Positions 37,279-46,918 are shown, counted from the first letter of the stretch. The stretch: DNA of 64,000 bases from Cellulophaga sp. RHA19 (GCF_002813425.1 NZ_PHUL01000001.1:3231001-3295000), one strand, 5' to 3'. The notes: generated by a model from the letters alone, not told the origin. Numbers and translations are program-made.

Positions 37279-38198
37279 TCTAAGTTATTAATCCAATTTA
37301 CAAGTAAGTTAGTCCAATTAGACAGTTTTTTATTTTTAAACCCTAACGCAAAACCGTGACCACCAGACTCATAAATATGCATTTGTACCGGTACACCTTT
37401 ATTTTTTAAAGCGCTATACATTAGTAAACTATTTTCTACAGGAACAGCAGTATCATCTGTAGCATGTACCAAAAATGTTTTAGGAGTTTCTTTTGTTATA
37501 TTTAATTCTGCCGAAAATTGTTTTTTACTAGCTTCAGAAGCTACTAAATTTTGCAATAAGTTATTTCTACTTCCTTTGTGTACGTATTCTTCTTTAACAA
37601 AAGTAATTACAGGGTATACAAGAGCCATAAAACTTGGCTTTGCAGAAATAGAATCTATTTTATCTTTTGCTTTATATATCTCATCATTAAAGTGTGTTCC
37701 TAGTGTAGATGCTAAATGTCCGCCTGCAGAAAAACCTAATATCCCTACATCATCAGAATTTATATTCCATTTTTTTGCATTGCTACGCACAAGTCTTATT
37801 GCTCTTTGAGCGTCTTGCAAAGGAGCATTAGAGCCTACCTTTAAAGATTTAGAATTTGGCAACCTGTATTTTACAAGTATACCTGCTATACCTTTAGTGT
37901 TTAAAAATTTAGCAATATTTATACCTTCCCAGTCATAAGCAATAAACCCATAACCTCCTCCAGGAAAAATTACAACAGCTTTTCCGTTTGCAATTTCTTT
38001 TTTAGGCAAGTAAACTTCTATTGTAGGTTTTTGAACATTGCTAACTTTTATAATTTTATCAGTAACTACTTTCTCTACCTCCTTAGTTACTTTTTGATTA
38101 GGAATTTGATCATTCCATAATGGTAAAATTATATTTTGAGAATATGTATTTACATAAAAGAACAGAAATACTGCTGCTGTAAAAAGTAACTTTTTCAT
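37275..38198 (-). CDS. Exported alpha/beta hydrolase (acetyl-esterase-like)
   Basis: The 307-residue protein has a signal peptide (ending near NTYSQ) and an alpha/beta-hydrolase domain. The oxyanion segment is FPGGGYGFIAYDWEG, the nucleophile elbow is GFSAGGHLAS, and the acid and base are in HATDDTAVP and SGGHGFAL. The combination matches esterases of the bifunctional feruloyl/acetyl-xylan esterase type that act on plant or algal polysaccharides in the periplasm or outside the cell. No glycoside hydrolase is adjacent. It lies 12 bp after the dipeptidase gene and is probably co-transcribed with it. Confidence 0.82.
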   Translation of the reverse strand: MKKLLFTAAVFLFFYVNTYSQNIILPLWNDQIPNQKVTKEVEKVVTDKIIKVSNVQKPTIEVYLPKKEIANGKAVVIFPGGGYGFIAYDWEGINIAKFLNTKGIAGILVKYRLPNSKSLKVGSNAPLQDAQRAIRLVRSNAKKWNINSDDVGILGFSAGGHLASTLGTHFNDEIYKAKDKIDSISAKPSFMALVYPVITFVKEEYVHKGSRNNLLQNLVASEASKKQFSAELNITKETPKTFLVHATDDTAVPVENSLLMYSALKNKGVPVQMHIYESGGHGFALGFKNKKLSNWTNLLVNWINNLD

Positions 38199-38210
38199 AC
38201 GTATAATTAT

Positions 38211-38936
38211 TTATTTACAATCCCATTTAAAGTTAGCCACTTTGGCATTAGACATAGCGGATAAATTGTAATGCCACCACTCTGTACGTATAGACCAAAA
38301 ACCATGTTTTTCCATTGTTTCTTTTAACAACTTTCGGTTGGCTAAAATTTCTTCTGGTAAATTGGTATTATCGTGATATGCTTTTTTACCAAAAAAATCA
38401 AAATCTGTTCCCATATCTACTTCTATACCGTCTAATGTCTCTAGTGTAATATCTACAGCACCACCTTTATTGTGTATAGACCCTTTTTTAGGGTTTGCAA
38501 CATATTGCGGGTTTGGTACAATCTTCCACATTTTATATTGCACAGAATTTGGTCTGTAACAATCAAAAAACTTAATACGGTATCCAAGCTTTATAAAATC
38601 TGAATTAGCTGCTAAAAGTGCTTTAGCTGTTTTTGCACGAGTATAACACTCTGGACAATCATATACTTTTTCTTTTAAAAAATTATTAGTAGTTGCATAT
38701 CTCAAATCATAAGCAAAATCACCACTAAAATCTGCTATACGCACAAATGTAGTATCTGCAATACCTATAAGGGATTTGTACTTTATTTCTGTTTTAACTG
38801 GTGGTACAACAACAGTATCTTTTTTAACTAGCGTAGTGTCTTTAGTTATTGTATTGGTAACAGCTGTTGTTTTACTGTCTTTACAGGCAATAGTAATACA
38901 AATTAGTAATATTGGTAATAAGTGTTTTGATGTCAT
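38211..38936 (-). CDS. D-Ala-D-Ala dipeptidase family (VanX/DdpX, M15) lipoprotein
   Basis: The 241-residue protein begins with a lipoprotein signal (ITIACKDS) and has an M15 peptidase domain. Zinc ligands are visible in SIHNKGGAVDI (His and Asp) and EWWHY (His), with the Glu of EWWH as catalytic base. An extra CPECYTRA segment and FDCYRPNSVQYKMW match the VanX/DdpX group. These enzymes cut D-Ala-D-Ala dipeptides. As a lipoprotein outside the cytoplasm it more likely recycles dipeptides from wall turnover than confers vancomycin resistance, and no vanHA genes are near. Confidence 0.88.
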   Translation of the reverse strand: MTSKHLLPILLICITIACKDSKTTAVTNTITKDTTLVKKDTVVVPPVKTEIKYKSLIGIADTTFVRIADFSGDFAYDLRYATTNNFLKEKVYDCPECYTRAKTAKALLAANSDFIKLGYRIKFFDCYRPNSVQYKMWKIVPNPQYVANPKKGSIHNKGGAVDITLETLDGIEVDMGTDFDFFGKKAYHDNTNLPEEILANRKLLKETMEKHGFWSIRTEWWHYNLSAMSNAKVANFKWDCK

Positions 38937-38941
38937 AGTAT

Positions 38942-39610
38942 TTAATTGCCGTAAATTAATTCTCCTTGCTCTATTAGTTTATCGTTATAATCATCCTTTA
39001 TCCTAAGGTCTATTATTTCAAAAAAGTTATGCTTATAAAATCGTTTATAGAGTATTTTTTCAATATGATTTATATCTAAATTATCAGTTCCAGAAATTTT
39101 ATATCCTATTACGGTATAAGGAGATTCATACTCTTTTGTATTAATAAACTCTGCAACGTATACATTTTCAACTGGAACCAAATTTTTATTTAGCTCTTTT
39201 ATTGTTTTATATATTTCTTTTTTTTCCGTTTTATCGACTTTAGAAAAAATAGTATGCATAATTTTTATGTCTACTTCTTTATTAACTAAACTATTAGAAG
39301 TTATATTTAGCATAATATCCTGAGTAACATCTATACCTCCTTTTTTGTTGGATTTATAAATATTATACGTTAAAAAAGGGCCTTTAAATATAAACCAAGG
39401 TCCAAAAAATAGATTCAGTTTATTATATTTTTTCATATAATAATCTAGTTCTATCTTGTTCTGAATAAAAATTGCAGGAGAAAATCTTAGTAAAGAAATA
39501 AAACCTAAACTAACTCTATAATTAAAAACTACAAATTTACCACCAGAATCTACATTGCTTTTAAGAATCTCGAGGTCGCTAGTTTTTAGATTATCTAACT
39601 TATGTATCAT
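38942..39610 (-). CDS. Conserved hypothetical protein
   Basis: I do not recognise this 222-residue protein. It has no signal peptide. A moderately hydrophobic segment lies near residues 47-60 (VSLGFISLLRFSPAIF), and there is an aromatic stretch (LNLFFGPWFIFKGPFLTYNIY) near 82-104. The C-terminal half is charged, with alternating helix and strand character. It ends 5 bp before the dipeptidase gene start, so it is probably the first gene of that transcript. Base composition is more AT-rich than its neighbours by eye, with long A and T runs, which could hint at a recent gain but is weak evidence. Confidence 0.5.
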   Translation of the reverse strand: MIHKLDNLKTSDLEILKSNVDSGGKFVVFNYRVSLGFISLLRFSPAIFIQNKIELDYYMKKYNKLNLFFGPWFIFKGPFLTYNIYKSNKKGGIDVTQDIMLNITSNSLVNKEVDIKIMHTIFSKVDKTEKKEIYKTIKELNKNLVPVENVYVAEFINTKEYESPYTVIGYKISGTDNLDINHIEKILYKRFYKHNFFEIIDLRIKDDYNDKLIEQGELIYGN

Positions 39611-39630
39611 AAAAATTGACTTAAAAACAA

Positions 39631-39665
39631 AAATTGCCTTTAGATTATAACTCTAAAGGCAATTT
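39631..39665 (-). terminator. Terminator of the GMC dehydrogenase operon
   Basis: ATTGCCTTTAGA (39633-39644) and TCTAAAGGCAAT (39652-39663) form a perfect 12-bp stem with a 7-nt loop. On the minus strand the stem is followed by a T-rich run (TTTTTGTTTTT). Confidence 0.82.
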
Positions 39666-39692
39666 AACATTCTTAATTTAAAACCAAATGAT

Positions 39693-40400
39693 TTATGTAA
39701 TTAAATTCATATCATCATCCCATTCTGCCATAATATTACGTTTACTTTGGTCTACAAACTTAGGCATCCAGTCTTTTGGATAAGATTTTCCGTGTTTGTC
39801 TAATACATCTTGTGGTACTCCATCCCAAACATTAGGCGTATTTCCTTTATAACCTAAGTCTTCTAACCCTTCTTTAGATGTGTAATAACCAGTAACAGTT
39901 AAATTACGCATTAGAGAAAAGAAGTTTTGCTCGTACGTAGGCTCTTTCTCATCTGGGAAAGCTATACCGTCTAAAATAACTTTTTGTTGTTCTGGGGTTG
40001 CTTTTTTAAACTCTACACTATAATCTTTATTACTAGTATGGTCTAACCACATTAAGCCTCCTTTAAGCTGAGTTTGATAAGCTGGTATATCTTTTGCCAT
40101 AAACTCTATAAAATCTGGCACACCTGCATCTGTAGCACTACCGTACTTTTCATTAGCAGGTAAAATTAGAGCACATAGTACACCTAATGTTTCCATTTGG
40201 TGCTCGTTAAAAAATTGTTCTGCTTGTAACTTTGCTATTTGTTCTTTTTCTTCTGGTGTACGTCCAAAATACTTTTCGTCTATAGCAGCTTCTTCAGGTG
40301 CAACAGCATCACTATCTGTACCTGGTTTACAACCGTTTAAAGCTAAACCACCGGCAACACCGCCAAGAATAATAGATTTTATACTTTTTCTTCTATCCAT
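39693..40400 (-). CDS. Gluconate 2-dehydrogenase subunit 3 family protein (dehydrogenase small subunit)
   Basis: The 235-residue protein starts with a twin-arginine-like MDRRKS followed by a short hydrophobic stretch and a lipobox (ALNGC), so it looks like a Tat-exported lipoprotein. The mature part matches the gluconate_2-DH_3 family (EQMETLGVLCALILPANEKYGSATDAGVPDFIEFMA-type region, and FFSLMRNLTVTGYYTSKEG). In known sugar dehydrogenases this small subunit carries the cofactor-bearing GMC subunit through the Tat system as a hitchhiker. The GMC gene ends 3 bp upstream, so the two form one complex in the periplasm. The sugar oxidised is not known. Confidence 0.88.
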   Translation of the reverse strand: MDRRKSIKSIILGGVAGGLALNGCKPGTDSDAVAPEEAAIDEKYFGRTPEEKEQIAKLQAEQFFNEHQMETLGVLCALILPANEKYGSATDAGVPDFIEFMAKDIPAYQTQLKGGLMWLDHTSNKDYSVEFKKATPEQQKVILDGIAFPDEKEPTYEQNFFSLMRNLTVTGYYTSKEGLEDLGYKGNTPNVWDGVPQDVLDKHGKSYPKDWMPKFVDQSKRNIMAEWDDDMNLIT

Positions 40401-40403
40401 AAC

Positions 40404-42122
40404 TTAGATATTTTGCTTTTTAAACTGTTCTACTATATAATCTGATGTTCTCCAAGCCAATGCTAAAATTGTCCACGTAGGGTTTTTATCGGCTTGTGAC
40501 ACAAAAGGGCCTGCATCTACAATAAAAACATTGTCTACATCATGCATTTGCTCGTATTGGTTTACTACAGATGTTTTTGGGTTATTACCCATACGTGTAG
40601 TACCTACCTCGTGTATAATTTCTCCTGGTTTGTTTAGACCATAATCTTGTTCTGCGGTTGGTGTATCTCCTAACACCTTACCACCCATATTATGAATTAT
40701 TTCTTCAAAAGTTTGCTGCATATGCTTTGCTTGGTTACGCTCGTAGTCTGTCCATTTATAATTAAAACGTAATACTGGTATACCAAATTCATCTACAGTT
40801 GTTGGGTCTATCTCACAGTAATTACTTTCTTGTGCAATAGATTCTCCTCTACCACCAAAACCTAGTGTAGCTCCGTAATACTTTTTAACATCAGAACGCA
40901 AACTATTACCATAGCCACCTACTTTTTCTCCAAAGTACTCATTAAAACTATTTGGGTTAAAGCCAAAACCATAATTAGGCATACCCATACCTCCCCAAAC
41001 CTCTATGTGGTAACCTCTAGGGAAATCTAATTTTTTATTATCTAACCACCATGGCGAATATACGTGCATACCACCTACTCCGTCTTCGTTATACATTTTA
41101 CGATCCATCATAGCTGGTATAAAACCACCTCTACTAGCACCGGTAGAATCATGGAGATATTTACCTATTAAACCACTGCTATTACCTAAACCGGCAGGGT
41201 GTTGTTCACTTTTAGAATTTAAAAGAATACGAGCAGAACTACAAGCAGAAGCAGCCATTACTACAACCTTACCTTTTAGTCTATACTCCTTACGATCTTC
41301 TTTATTAATATATAATACACCGGTTGCTTTACCCTCATCATTGGTAGTAACCTCTCTAACCATAGAGTTTACAAACAAATCTATTTGTCCGCCATTATTT
41401 TGGGCCGGAAAAATTAAACAACTCCCAGAAGAGAAATCTGCATAGTACTGGCAAGATCTACCACATTGACCACAGTATACACATACGCCACGATCTTTGT
41501 TTACTTTTTTAGTTACCATAGACATACGAGCAGGAATTACAGGAACACCCGTTTTTTTGGCTCCATCCATATAATACAACTCGTGTAACCTAGGTTTTGG
41601 TGCAGGTAAAAAGAATCCGTCTGGCTCGTTTACCAAACCTTCTTTAGAGCCAAAAACACCAATTAACTTATCTACTTTATCGTAATACGGTTTAACATCA
41701 TCATAACCAATTGGCCAGTTATCTCCTAAACCATCTACATCTTTATGTTTAAAATCTCTTTCGCTAAAACGTAAAGAAATACGTCCCCAGTGGTTGGTTC
41801 TACCACCTAACATTCTAGATCTAAACCACGCAAATTTAGAACCGTTTTTTTGTGTGTAAGGTTCTCCTTCTATATCCCATCCTCCAAGAGCCATATCAAA
41901 CTCTCCAAAATCTCTAACGGTATTTGCTCCTCTACGTGGAGACTCATAAGGCCATTTAAATTGTGTTTGTTGTTTAGGGTCTTTAGGATCAAAAAACGGA
42001 CCTGCTTCTACTACAGCAACTTTAAGTCCGGCTTCAGACAAAACTTTGGTTGCCATACCTCCACCAGCACCAGAACCAACTATGATAACGTCATACATAG
42101 TTGAAGATTCTATTATCTGCAT
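40404..42122 (-). CDS. GMC family oxidoreductase (periplasmic sugar dehydrogenase large subunit)
   Basis: From ATG 42122 the protein has 572 residues. The FAD-binding VGSGAGGGMA motif lies near residue 16, and the C-terminal GMC segment HEVGTTRMG with the NPTWTI motif holds the His/Asn pair. A cysteine cluster C214-x2-C217-x2-C220-x3-C224 (CVYCGQCGRSC) looks like an iron-sulfur ligand set, as known for bacterial FAD-glucose dehydrogenase complexes. It has no signal peptide, so export would rely on the Tat small subunit encoded 3 bp downstream. A longer frame to TTG 42164 adds 14 residues with no family match and is less likely. Confidence 0.88.
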   Translation of the reverse strand: MQIIESSTMYDVIIVGSGAGGGMATKVLSEAGLKVAVVEAGPFFDPKDPKQQTQFKWPYESPRRGANTVRDFGEFDMALGGWDIEGEPYTQKNGSKFAWFRSRMLGGRTNHWGRISLRFSERDFKHKDVDGLGDNWPIGYDDVKPYYDKVDKLIGVFGSKEGLVNEPDGFFLPAPKPRLHELYYMDGAKKTGVPVIPARMSMVTKKVNKDRGVCVYCGQCGRSCQYYADFSSGSCLIFPAQNNGGQIDLFVNSMVREVTTNDEGKATGVLYINKEDRKEYRLKGKVVVMAASACSSARILLNSKSEQHPAGLGNSSGLIGKYLHDSTGASRGGFIPAMMDRKMYNEDGVGGMHVYSPWWLDNKKLDFPRGYHIEVWGGMGMPNYGFGFNPNSFNEYFGEKVGGYGNSLRSDVKKYYGATLGFGGRGESIAQESNYCEIDPTTVDEFGIPVLRFNYKWTDYERNQAKHMQQTFEEIIHNMGGKVLGDTPTAEQDYGLNKPGEIIHEVGTTRMGNNPKTSVVNQYEQMHDVDNVFIVDAGPFVSQADKNPTWTILALAWRTSDYIVEQFKKQNI

Positions 42123-42231
42123 ATTATTTTTATTTGAGTTAATTTGGTTAATTGCAATAATCAAAGTGGCTAATTAAGCCCTTTAATTTTATTTTTTGTT
42201 TGGTAATCTTCAAAAAACTGAAGTCACTAAT

Positions 42232-42250
42232 TTAGAATTTTTAATTCTAA
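42232..42250. repeat. Inverted repeat TTAGAATT-TTT-AATTCTAA
   Basis: Two perfect 8-bp arms are separated by TTT, about 110 bp upstream of the GMC start codon. It could be an operator or a small hairpin. No regulator is identifiable nearby. Confidence 0.4.
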
Positions 42251-42479
42251 TACAATTTAAAAATATGTTAATACGAGTAAATCTTTGTGTATTTATAGAC
42301 GGATAACAAATTATCATCGACTAGCGTAAAAAAATAAAAAGCATTAGCAACTTACAATTTCTGCAGCATAAATTTAGAGTTATAGTCCCAAACAGTACCT
42401 ATAATATTAGTCAACTTAAAAAAAAGACAACACATTTTGTAACAAGTTAGGAATAGGAACACTAACCTTTTATAGTTTA

Positions 42480-42530
42480 TTTAACAAAATAATTATAAGG
42501 GTTACACTTTGTTTTAACGTCTTTTATTAA
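42480..42530 (+). promoter_or_regulatory. Promoter-like block upstream of the M16 protease gene
   Basis: TTTAACAA, TAAGGGTT (42496-42503) and ACGTCTT (42517-42523) occur with the same spacing as upstream of dsbD at 46919. TAAGGG-N16-CGTC resembles the geometry of extracytoplasmic-function sigma factor promoters. The predicted start of transcription is about 30 nt before the ATG. Confidence 0.5.
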
Positions 42531-42560
42531 ATACTCATTAAAAACTAACAAATTTAAAGA

Positions 42561-45362
42561 ATGAAAAAAATCACAACATTACTTAGTTTATTTCTTTGCA
42601 TTGGGTTAAGTGCCCAACAGCTAGATTTAAACCAACCATTGCCTGTAAACACTAAATTTAAAAAAGGTGTTTTACCTAATGGAATGACCTATTATATATA
42701 CAGTACAGATGTAACCAAAGATGTTGCCAGTTACTATATTATACAAAATGTAGGATCTGTTTTAGAAAAAGATAACCAACAAGGTTTAGCTCACTTTCTA
42801 GAACATATGGCCTTTAATGGCACAAAAAACTTTGCTGGTAAGGGAATTTTAAACACTTTACAAAAACACGGTGCTGTATTTGGAAGAGACATTAATGCTT
42901 ACACAGGTTTTGATGAGACTGTTTATAATATGGATAACATACCTACTAAAGATGGTTTAATTGATACTTGTTTATTAGTATTACATGATTGGTCTAATTA
43001 CCTATTACTTACTGATGAAGAAATAGATGCAGAGCGTGGTGTTATTAAAGAAGAATGGAGAACACGCCAAAATGGTAGAATGAGGATTTTACAGCAATCA
43101 TTACCTGTTATGTTTAACAACTCCAAATACTCTAATAGACTACCAATTGGTTTAATGGACGTTGTAGAGAATTTTGAATACAAAGCTTTACGAGATTTTT
43201 ACCACGATTGGTACCGTACAGACTTGCAAGCTATTGCAATTGTTGGTGATATTAACGTAGATGAAATTGAGCAAAAAATTAAAGATAAGTTTTCTAAAAT
43301 ACCTGCTGTTAAAAACCCTAGAGAACGTTTTTATGTAGAAATTCCAGGCAATAAAGAAATGCTATACAATATAGCTATGGATGAAGAAGTTTCTACAGCT
43401 GGTATAAGTTTTAGTATTAATCACCCTAAAAAAATAAAAGAGCAAACTATTGGAGATTTAAAAACATCTCTTTTAAGAGGTATGGCTACATCTATGGTCT
43501 CTACAAGACTTAATGAAATACAGCAACAACCAAATGCTACCTTTTTAGCTGCTAGAGTAAAATTTGGAGAAAAAGCAAAATTAAATAACGACTTTTCAAT
43601 TGATATTACTCCTAAACCAGGACAGCAACAAAATGCTTTTGCTGAAGTAATGAACGAAGTTAATAGAGCTTTAAAATTTGGTTTTACAGAAGGAGAAATA
43701 GATCGTATAAAAAAACAATACGTTAACTATTATGAAAATGCAATTAGTAAAGAAGATGATACGTCTCACGGACAATTAATAAATGCTATAAAGGCAAATT
43801 ATTTATCTAAAGAAACTATTACCCCTATTGCAGAAGAATATAAAATTGTACAAGCAATATTTGCATCTGTTACTAAAGAAGATTTTAATAATACTTTTAA
43901 AGCCCTATATACCAAAGAAAACAGAACGCTAAGTGTTACTGGTGTTAAAGGAAAAAACAATCTTACAAAAGAAGAAGGATTGGCTATTATTGCTGCATCA
44001 GAAAATAATAATGAGTTAACAGCTTACACTGATAAGTTTAGTGGCAAAACATTAATCTCTGGTGTGGATATTAAAGCAGGTAGTATTGTATCTGAAGAAG
44101 AAAATAAAAATACAGGAGCTACAATATTTACATTAAGCAACGGTGCTAAAGTGTATTACAAATTTGCAGACAAAAATAAAAATGACGTTAGACTAACTGC
44201 TACTAGTTATGGTGGTACATCTTTATTAAATACAGAGGATCTACCGTCTGCAAATATTATGGGGAACATAGTACAAATGTCTGGTTTAGGAAGTTTTTCT
44301 GCTACAGAATTGCCAAAAGTACTTGCAGGTAAAACAGCTAGTACAAGTGTTAACCTATCTAGCTTATCAGAAAACATTAGTGGTTCTTCTACAACTAAAG
44401 ATGTAGAGACTATGCTACAAATGGTTTATTTACGTTTTGAAAAACCAAGGTTTGATGAAGATGCGTACAAAGTTTTACAAGGTAACATTACCAACTATTT
44501 GGCACGTAAAAGCAAAGACATAAATTCTAAAATGCAAGATAGCGTTACCGTAACTTTATACGGTAATAACAATCCTAAAGTTCGTCTTATGGACAAAGCT
44601 TATATGGAAGATGTTACGTTTAATAAAATGAAATCTGTTTACTTAGATAGATTTAAAAATGCTGCTGATTTTACTTTCTTTATCGTTGGCGATATTCAAA
44701 AAGATGCTTTAAAGCCGCTATTAGCTAAGTATATTGCTAGTATTTCTGCCAGTACAACAAGAGAAAATTACAAAGTAGATCCTAATGTTTGGGTAAACAA
44801 TAGTATAGACAAAGATATCTTCTTAAAAATGGAAGACAAAAAAGGTTCTATTAGAATTGGGTACAAAAACAAAATGAAATACAGCATAAAAAATGCTATT
44901 TTAGCTAGTGCTTTAGGAGATATTTTACAGTTAAGAATTACAGAAACCGTTAGGGAAGCAGAAGGTGGTGCATACTCTCCAAGAGCAGGTGCTAGCTTTA
45001 GTAAAAGACCTGTATCTGAAGGTTCTATTTCAGTTAGTTTTGATTGTAATCCTGACAAAGTAGACCAACTAATTAAAATTGTACATACTGAAATTAAAAA
45101 AGTTGCTGATGGTAAAATTAACCAAGTAGACTTAGACAAAACCTTAACCAACTTTATTAAAGAACGTAAAGAATCTAAAGATTATAATAGGTATGATATG
45201 AGCCTATTACAAAATTATGTTTTGGAAGGTTATAATATGAACGATCCTAAGAATTTTGAAAACATTGTAAACTCAATTACAGCTAAGGATGTTCAAAAAT
45301 TTACTAAAACATTATTAAAAGGCGCAAAAACTTACGAGATTGCGTTTAAACCAAAATCATAA
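42561..45362 (+). CDS. M16 family zinc metallopeptidase (pitrilysin-like)
   Basis: The 933-residue exported protein has a signal peptide (ending near LSAQQ) and two M16 repeats. The first holds the inverted zinc motif H78-F-L-E81-H82 in GLAHFLEHMAFNGT, with the downstream Glu in IDAERGVIKEEWR. The second half (about 480-933) is the inactive-type repeat with TVREAEGGAYSPRAG, which binds substrate. Such enzymes degrade peptides and misfolded segments in the periplasm. It begins a run with a TlpA-type thioredoxin gene 19 bp downstream and has the same promoter-like block as dsbD, which suggests an envelope-stress or folding role. Confidence 0.92.
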   Translation: MKKITTLLSLFLCIGLSAQQLDLNQPLPVNTKFKKGVLPNGMTYYIYSTDVTKDVASYYIIQNVGSVLEKDNQQGLAHFLEHMAFNGTKNFAGKGILNTLQKHGAVFGRDINAYTGFDETVYNMDNIPTKDGLIDTCLLVLHDWSNYLLLTDEEIDAERGVIKEEWRTRQNGRMRILQQSLPVMFNNSKYSNRLPIGLMDVVENFEYKALRDFYHDWYRTDLQAIAIVGDINVDEIEQKIKDKFSKIPAVKNPRERFYVEIPGNKEMLYNIAMDEEVSTAGISFSINHPKKIKEQTIGDLKTSLLRGMATSMVSTRLNEIQQQPNATFLAARVKFGEKAKLNNDFSIDITPKPGQQQNAFAEVMNEVNRALKFGFTEGEIDRIKKQYVNYYENAISKEDDTSHGQLINAIKANYLSKETITPIAEEYKIVQAIFASVTKEDFNNTFKALYTKENRTLSVTGVKGKNNLTKEEGLAIIAASENNNELTAYTDKFSGKTLISGVDIKAGSIVSEEENKNTGATIFTLSNGAKVYYKFADKNKNDVRLTATSYGGTSLLNTEDLPSANIMGNIVQMSGLGSFSATELPKVLAGKTASTSVNLSSLSENISGSSTTKDVETMLQMVYLRFEKPRFDEDAYKVLQGNITNYLARKSKDINSKMQDSVTVTLYGNNNPKVRLMDKAYMEDVTFNKMKSVYLDRFKNAADFTFFIVGDIQKDALKPLLAKYIASISASTTRENYKVDPNVWVNNSIDKDIFLKMEDKKGSIRIGYKNKMKYSIKNAILASALGDILQLRITETVREAEGGAYSPRAGASFSKRPVSEGSISVSFDCNPDKVDQLIKIVHTEIKKVADGKINQVDLDKTLTNFIKERKESKDYNRYDMSLLQNYVLEGYNMNDPKNFENIVNSITAKDVQKFTKTLLKGAKTYEIAFKPKS

Positions 45363-45381
45363 TAATACCAAATAACTATTT

Positions 45382-46761
45382 ATGAAAAAATCATTATATA
45401 CATTAAGTCTTGCTGTAATTAGCTTAGCAGCCTGCAAAACAGAAAAACCTGCCCCAATAGATTATGCTATTGTTAGCGGAAAAATTACCAATGCAAGTAA
45501 CACAGAATTATTAATTGCAAGCTATAAAGACAGGAGTGCTATAGATACTTTAACAATAGCTGCAGATGGTACTTTTACAGATACTATACAATCACCTAAA
45601 GGTCAGTATGCATTAGTTAACGATAAAAATAGAACTAATCTTTACTTAGAAGAAGGTTTTAATTTAGCTGTTAATGCAGATGCTAATAATTTTAATAAGA
45701 GTGTAACCATTACAGGTAATGGTTCTGCAGAAAATAATTTCTTTAAGAGCAAAAGCGAAAAAGAAGCTAGTTTTAGAGGAGGAGACAATCCTTATACTTT
45801 AGAAGAAGTAGCTTTTAAAGAGAGAATGACTAATCAAAAAAATGCTATTAACTCATTAATTGATAGTACCAAAGGATTATCTGAAAGTTTTAAAACGGCA
45901 CAAAAAAAAGATGCTAATTATAGCTACCTACTAAACTTATCTAATTATGAAAGTTATCACCAGCACTATGCTCAAAAGCCTGACTTTAAAGTTTCTGAAA
46001 ACTTTTTAACTGAGTTAAATGCTGTTGACTTAACTAACAAAGAAGATTTTAACAACTCTACTTCTTACAAATCTTTAGTAGGTGCACACTATGGCAAAAT
46101 TGCAGGAGAAAAAGCAGAGAAAGATTCTATGTCTTATGACCTTGCTATGTTAAAAACAATTGCACCTATAGAGTCAGAGGTTATTAGAAATGGTTTATTA
46201 AAAGAATCTGTTTTTGGAATTACAGTTACAGAAAAACTAGATGAGTATTACACTACTTTTATGGCAGCATCTACAGATGAAGATCAGAAAAAAACAATAA
46301 AAGAGTATTACACTAAATTAAAAGCTGTAGAAAAAGGCAATCCTTCTCCTAAGTTTGTTGGTTATGAAAACCACGCTGGTGGCAAAACATCTTTAGAAGA
46401 CTTAAAAGGAAAATATGTATATATAGATGTTTGGGCTACGTGGTGCGGACCTTGTTTAGCAGAAATCCCTGCTTTAAAAGAAACAGAAAAAGCATACCAC
46501 GGTAAAAACATAGAGTTTGTAAGTATTTCTGTAGATAGAACAGATGCTTATAATAAATGGAAACAAATGGTTGTTGACAAAGAATTAGGTGGTATACAAC
46601 TAATCGCCGATAATAATTTTGAATCTAACTTTATACAAGACTACGTTATACAAGGTATTCCTAAATTTATTTTATTAGATACAGAAGGTAATATTGTAAA
46701 TGCAAATGCTCCTAGACCATCTGACCCTAAGTTAAAAGAAGTTTTAAATAGCCTGTTGTAA
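45382..46761 (+). CDS. TlpA-type thioredoxin-fold lipoprotein
   Basis: The 459-residue protein starts with a lipoprotein signal (VISLAAC). Residues about 25-125 resemble the DUF4369 beta domain common in Bacteroidetes TlpA proteins, followed by a helical middle. The C-terminal thioredoxin domain (about 320-459) has the active site W354-C355-G-P-C358 and a cis-Pro loop in IQGIPKFILLD. It probably reduces or exchanges disulfides outside the cytoplasm, with electrons from the DsbD encoded next. It follows the M16 protease gene by 19 bp and ends in a terminator, so protease and thioredoxin should be made together. Confidence 0.9.
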   Translation: MKKSLYTLSLAVISLAACKTEKPAPIDYAIVSGKITNASNTELLIASYKDRSAIDTLTIAADGTFTDTIQSPKGQYALVNDKNRTNLYLEEGFNLAVNADANNFNKSVTITGNGSAENNFFKSKSEKEASFRGGDNPYTLEEVAFKERMTNQKNAINSLIDSTKGLSESFKTAQKKDANYSYLLNLSNYESYHQHYAQKPDFKVSENFLTELNAVDLTNKEDFNNSTSYKSLVGAHYGKIAGEKAEKDSMSYDLAMLKTIAPIESEVIRNGLLKESVFGITVTEKLDEYYTTFMAASTDEDQKKTIKEYYTKLKAVEKGNPSPKFVGYENHAGGKTSLEDLKGKYVYIDVWATWCGPCLAEIPALKETEKAYHGKNIEFVSISVDRTDAYNKWKQMVVDKELGGIQLIADNNFESNFIQDYVIQGIPKFILLDTEGNIVNANAPRPSDPKLKEVLNSLL

Positions 46762-46789
46762 TACAGTAAACTATACACTTTAAAATATA

Positions 46790-46822
46790 AAAATCATCTT
46801 GGTAAATTATCAAGATGATTTT
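46790..46822 (+). terminator. Intrinsic terminator after the TlpA-type gene
   Basis: An AAATCATCTTG / CAAGATGATTT stem with a 9-nt loop is followed by a T run. It separates the M16-TlpA unit from dsbD, which has its own promoter-like block. Confidence 0.82.
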
Positions 46823-46918
46823 TTTTATTATATATTTTTATTTTTATGTCACCCAAACCACTTGTAATCTACTCTTATATTAACAAAGCGTAAACTTAAC
46901 TTTAAAATATTAACCAAA

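Larger units (their letters stand above)
42123..42560. other. Divergent intergenic region
   Basis: This gap of about 440 bp separates the GMC gene from the M16 protease gene. I find no ORF with coding character and no RNA gene. It holds an inverted repeat at 42232-42250 and, on the plus strand, the promoter-like block at 42480-42530 that recurs upstream of dsbD. Confidence 0.5.

Noticed and set aside
38211..38936. Vancomycin resistance gene vanX
   Set aside because: The M15 dipeptidase is a lipoprotein and has no vanH, vanA or regulator genes beside it. Gram-negative Flavobacteriaceae use such enzymes in wall turnover.
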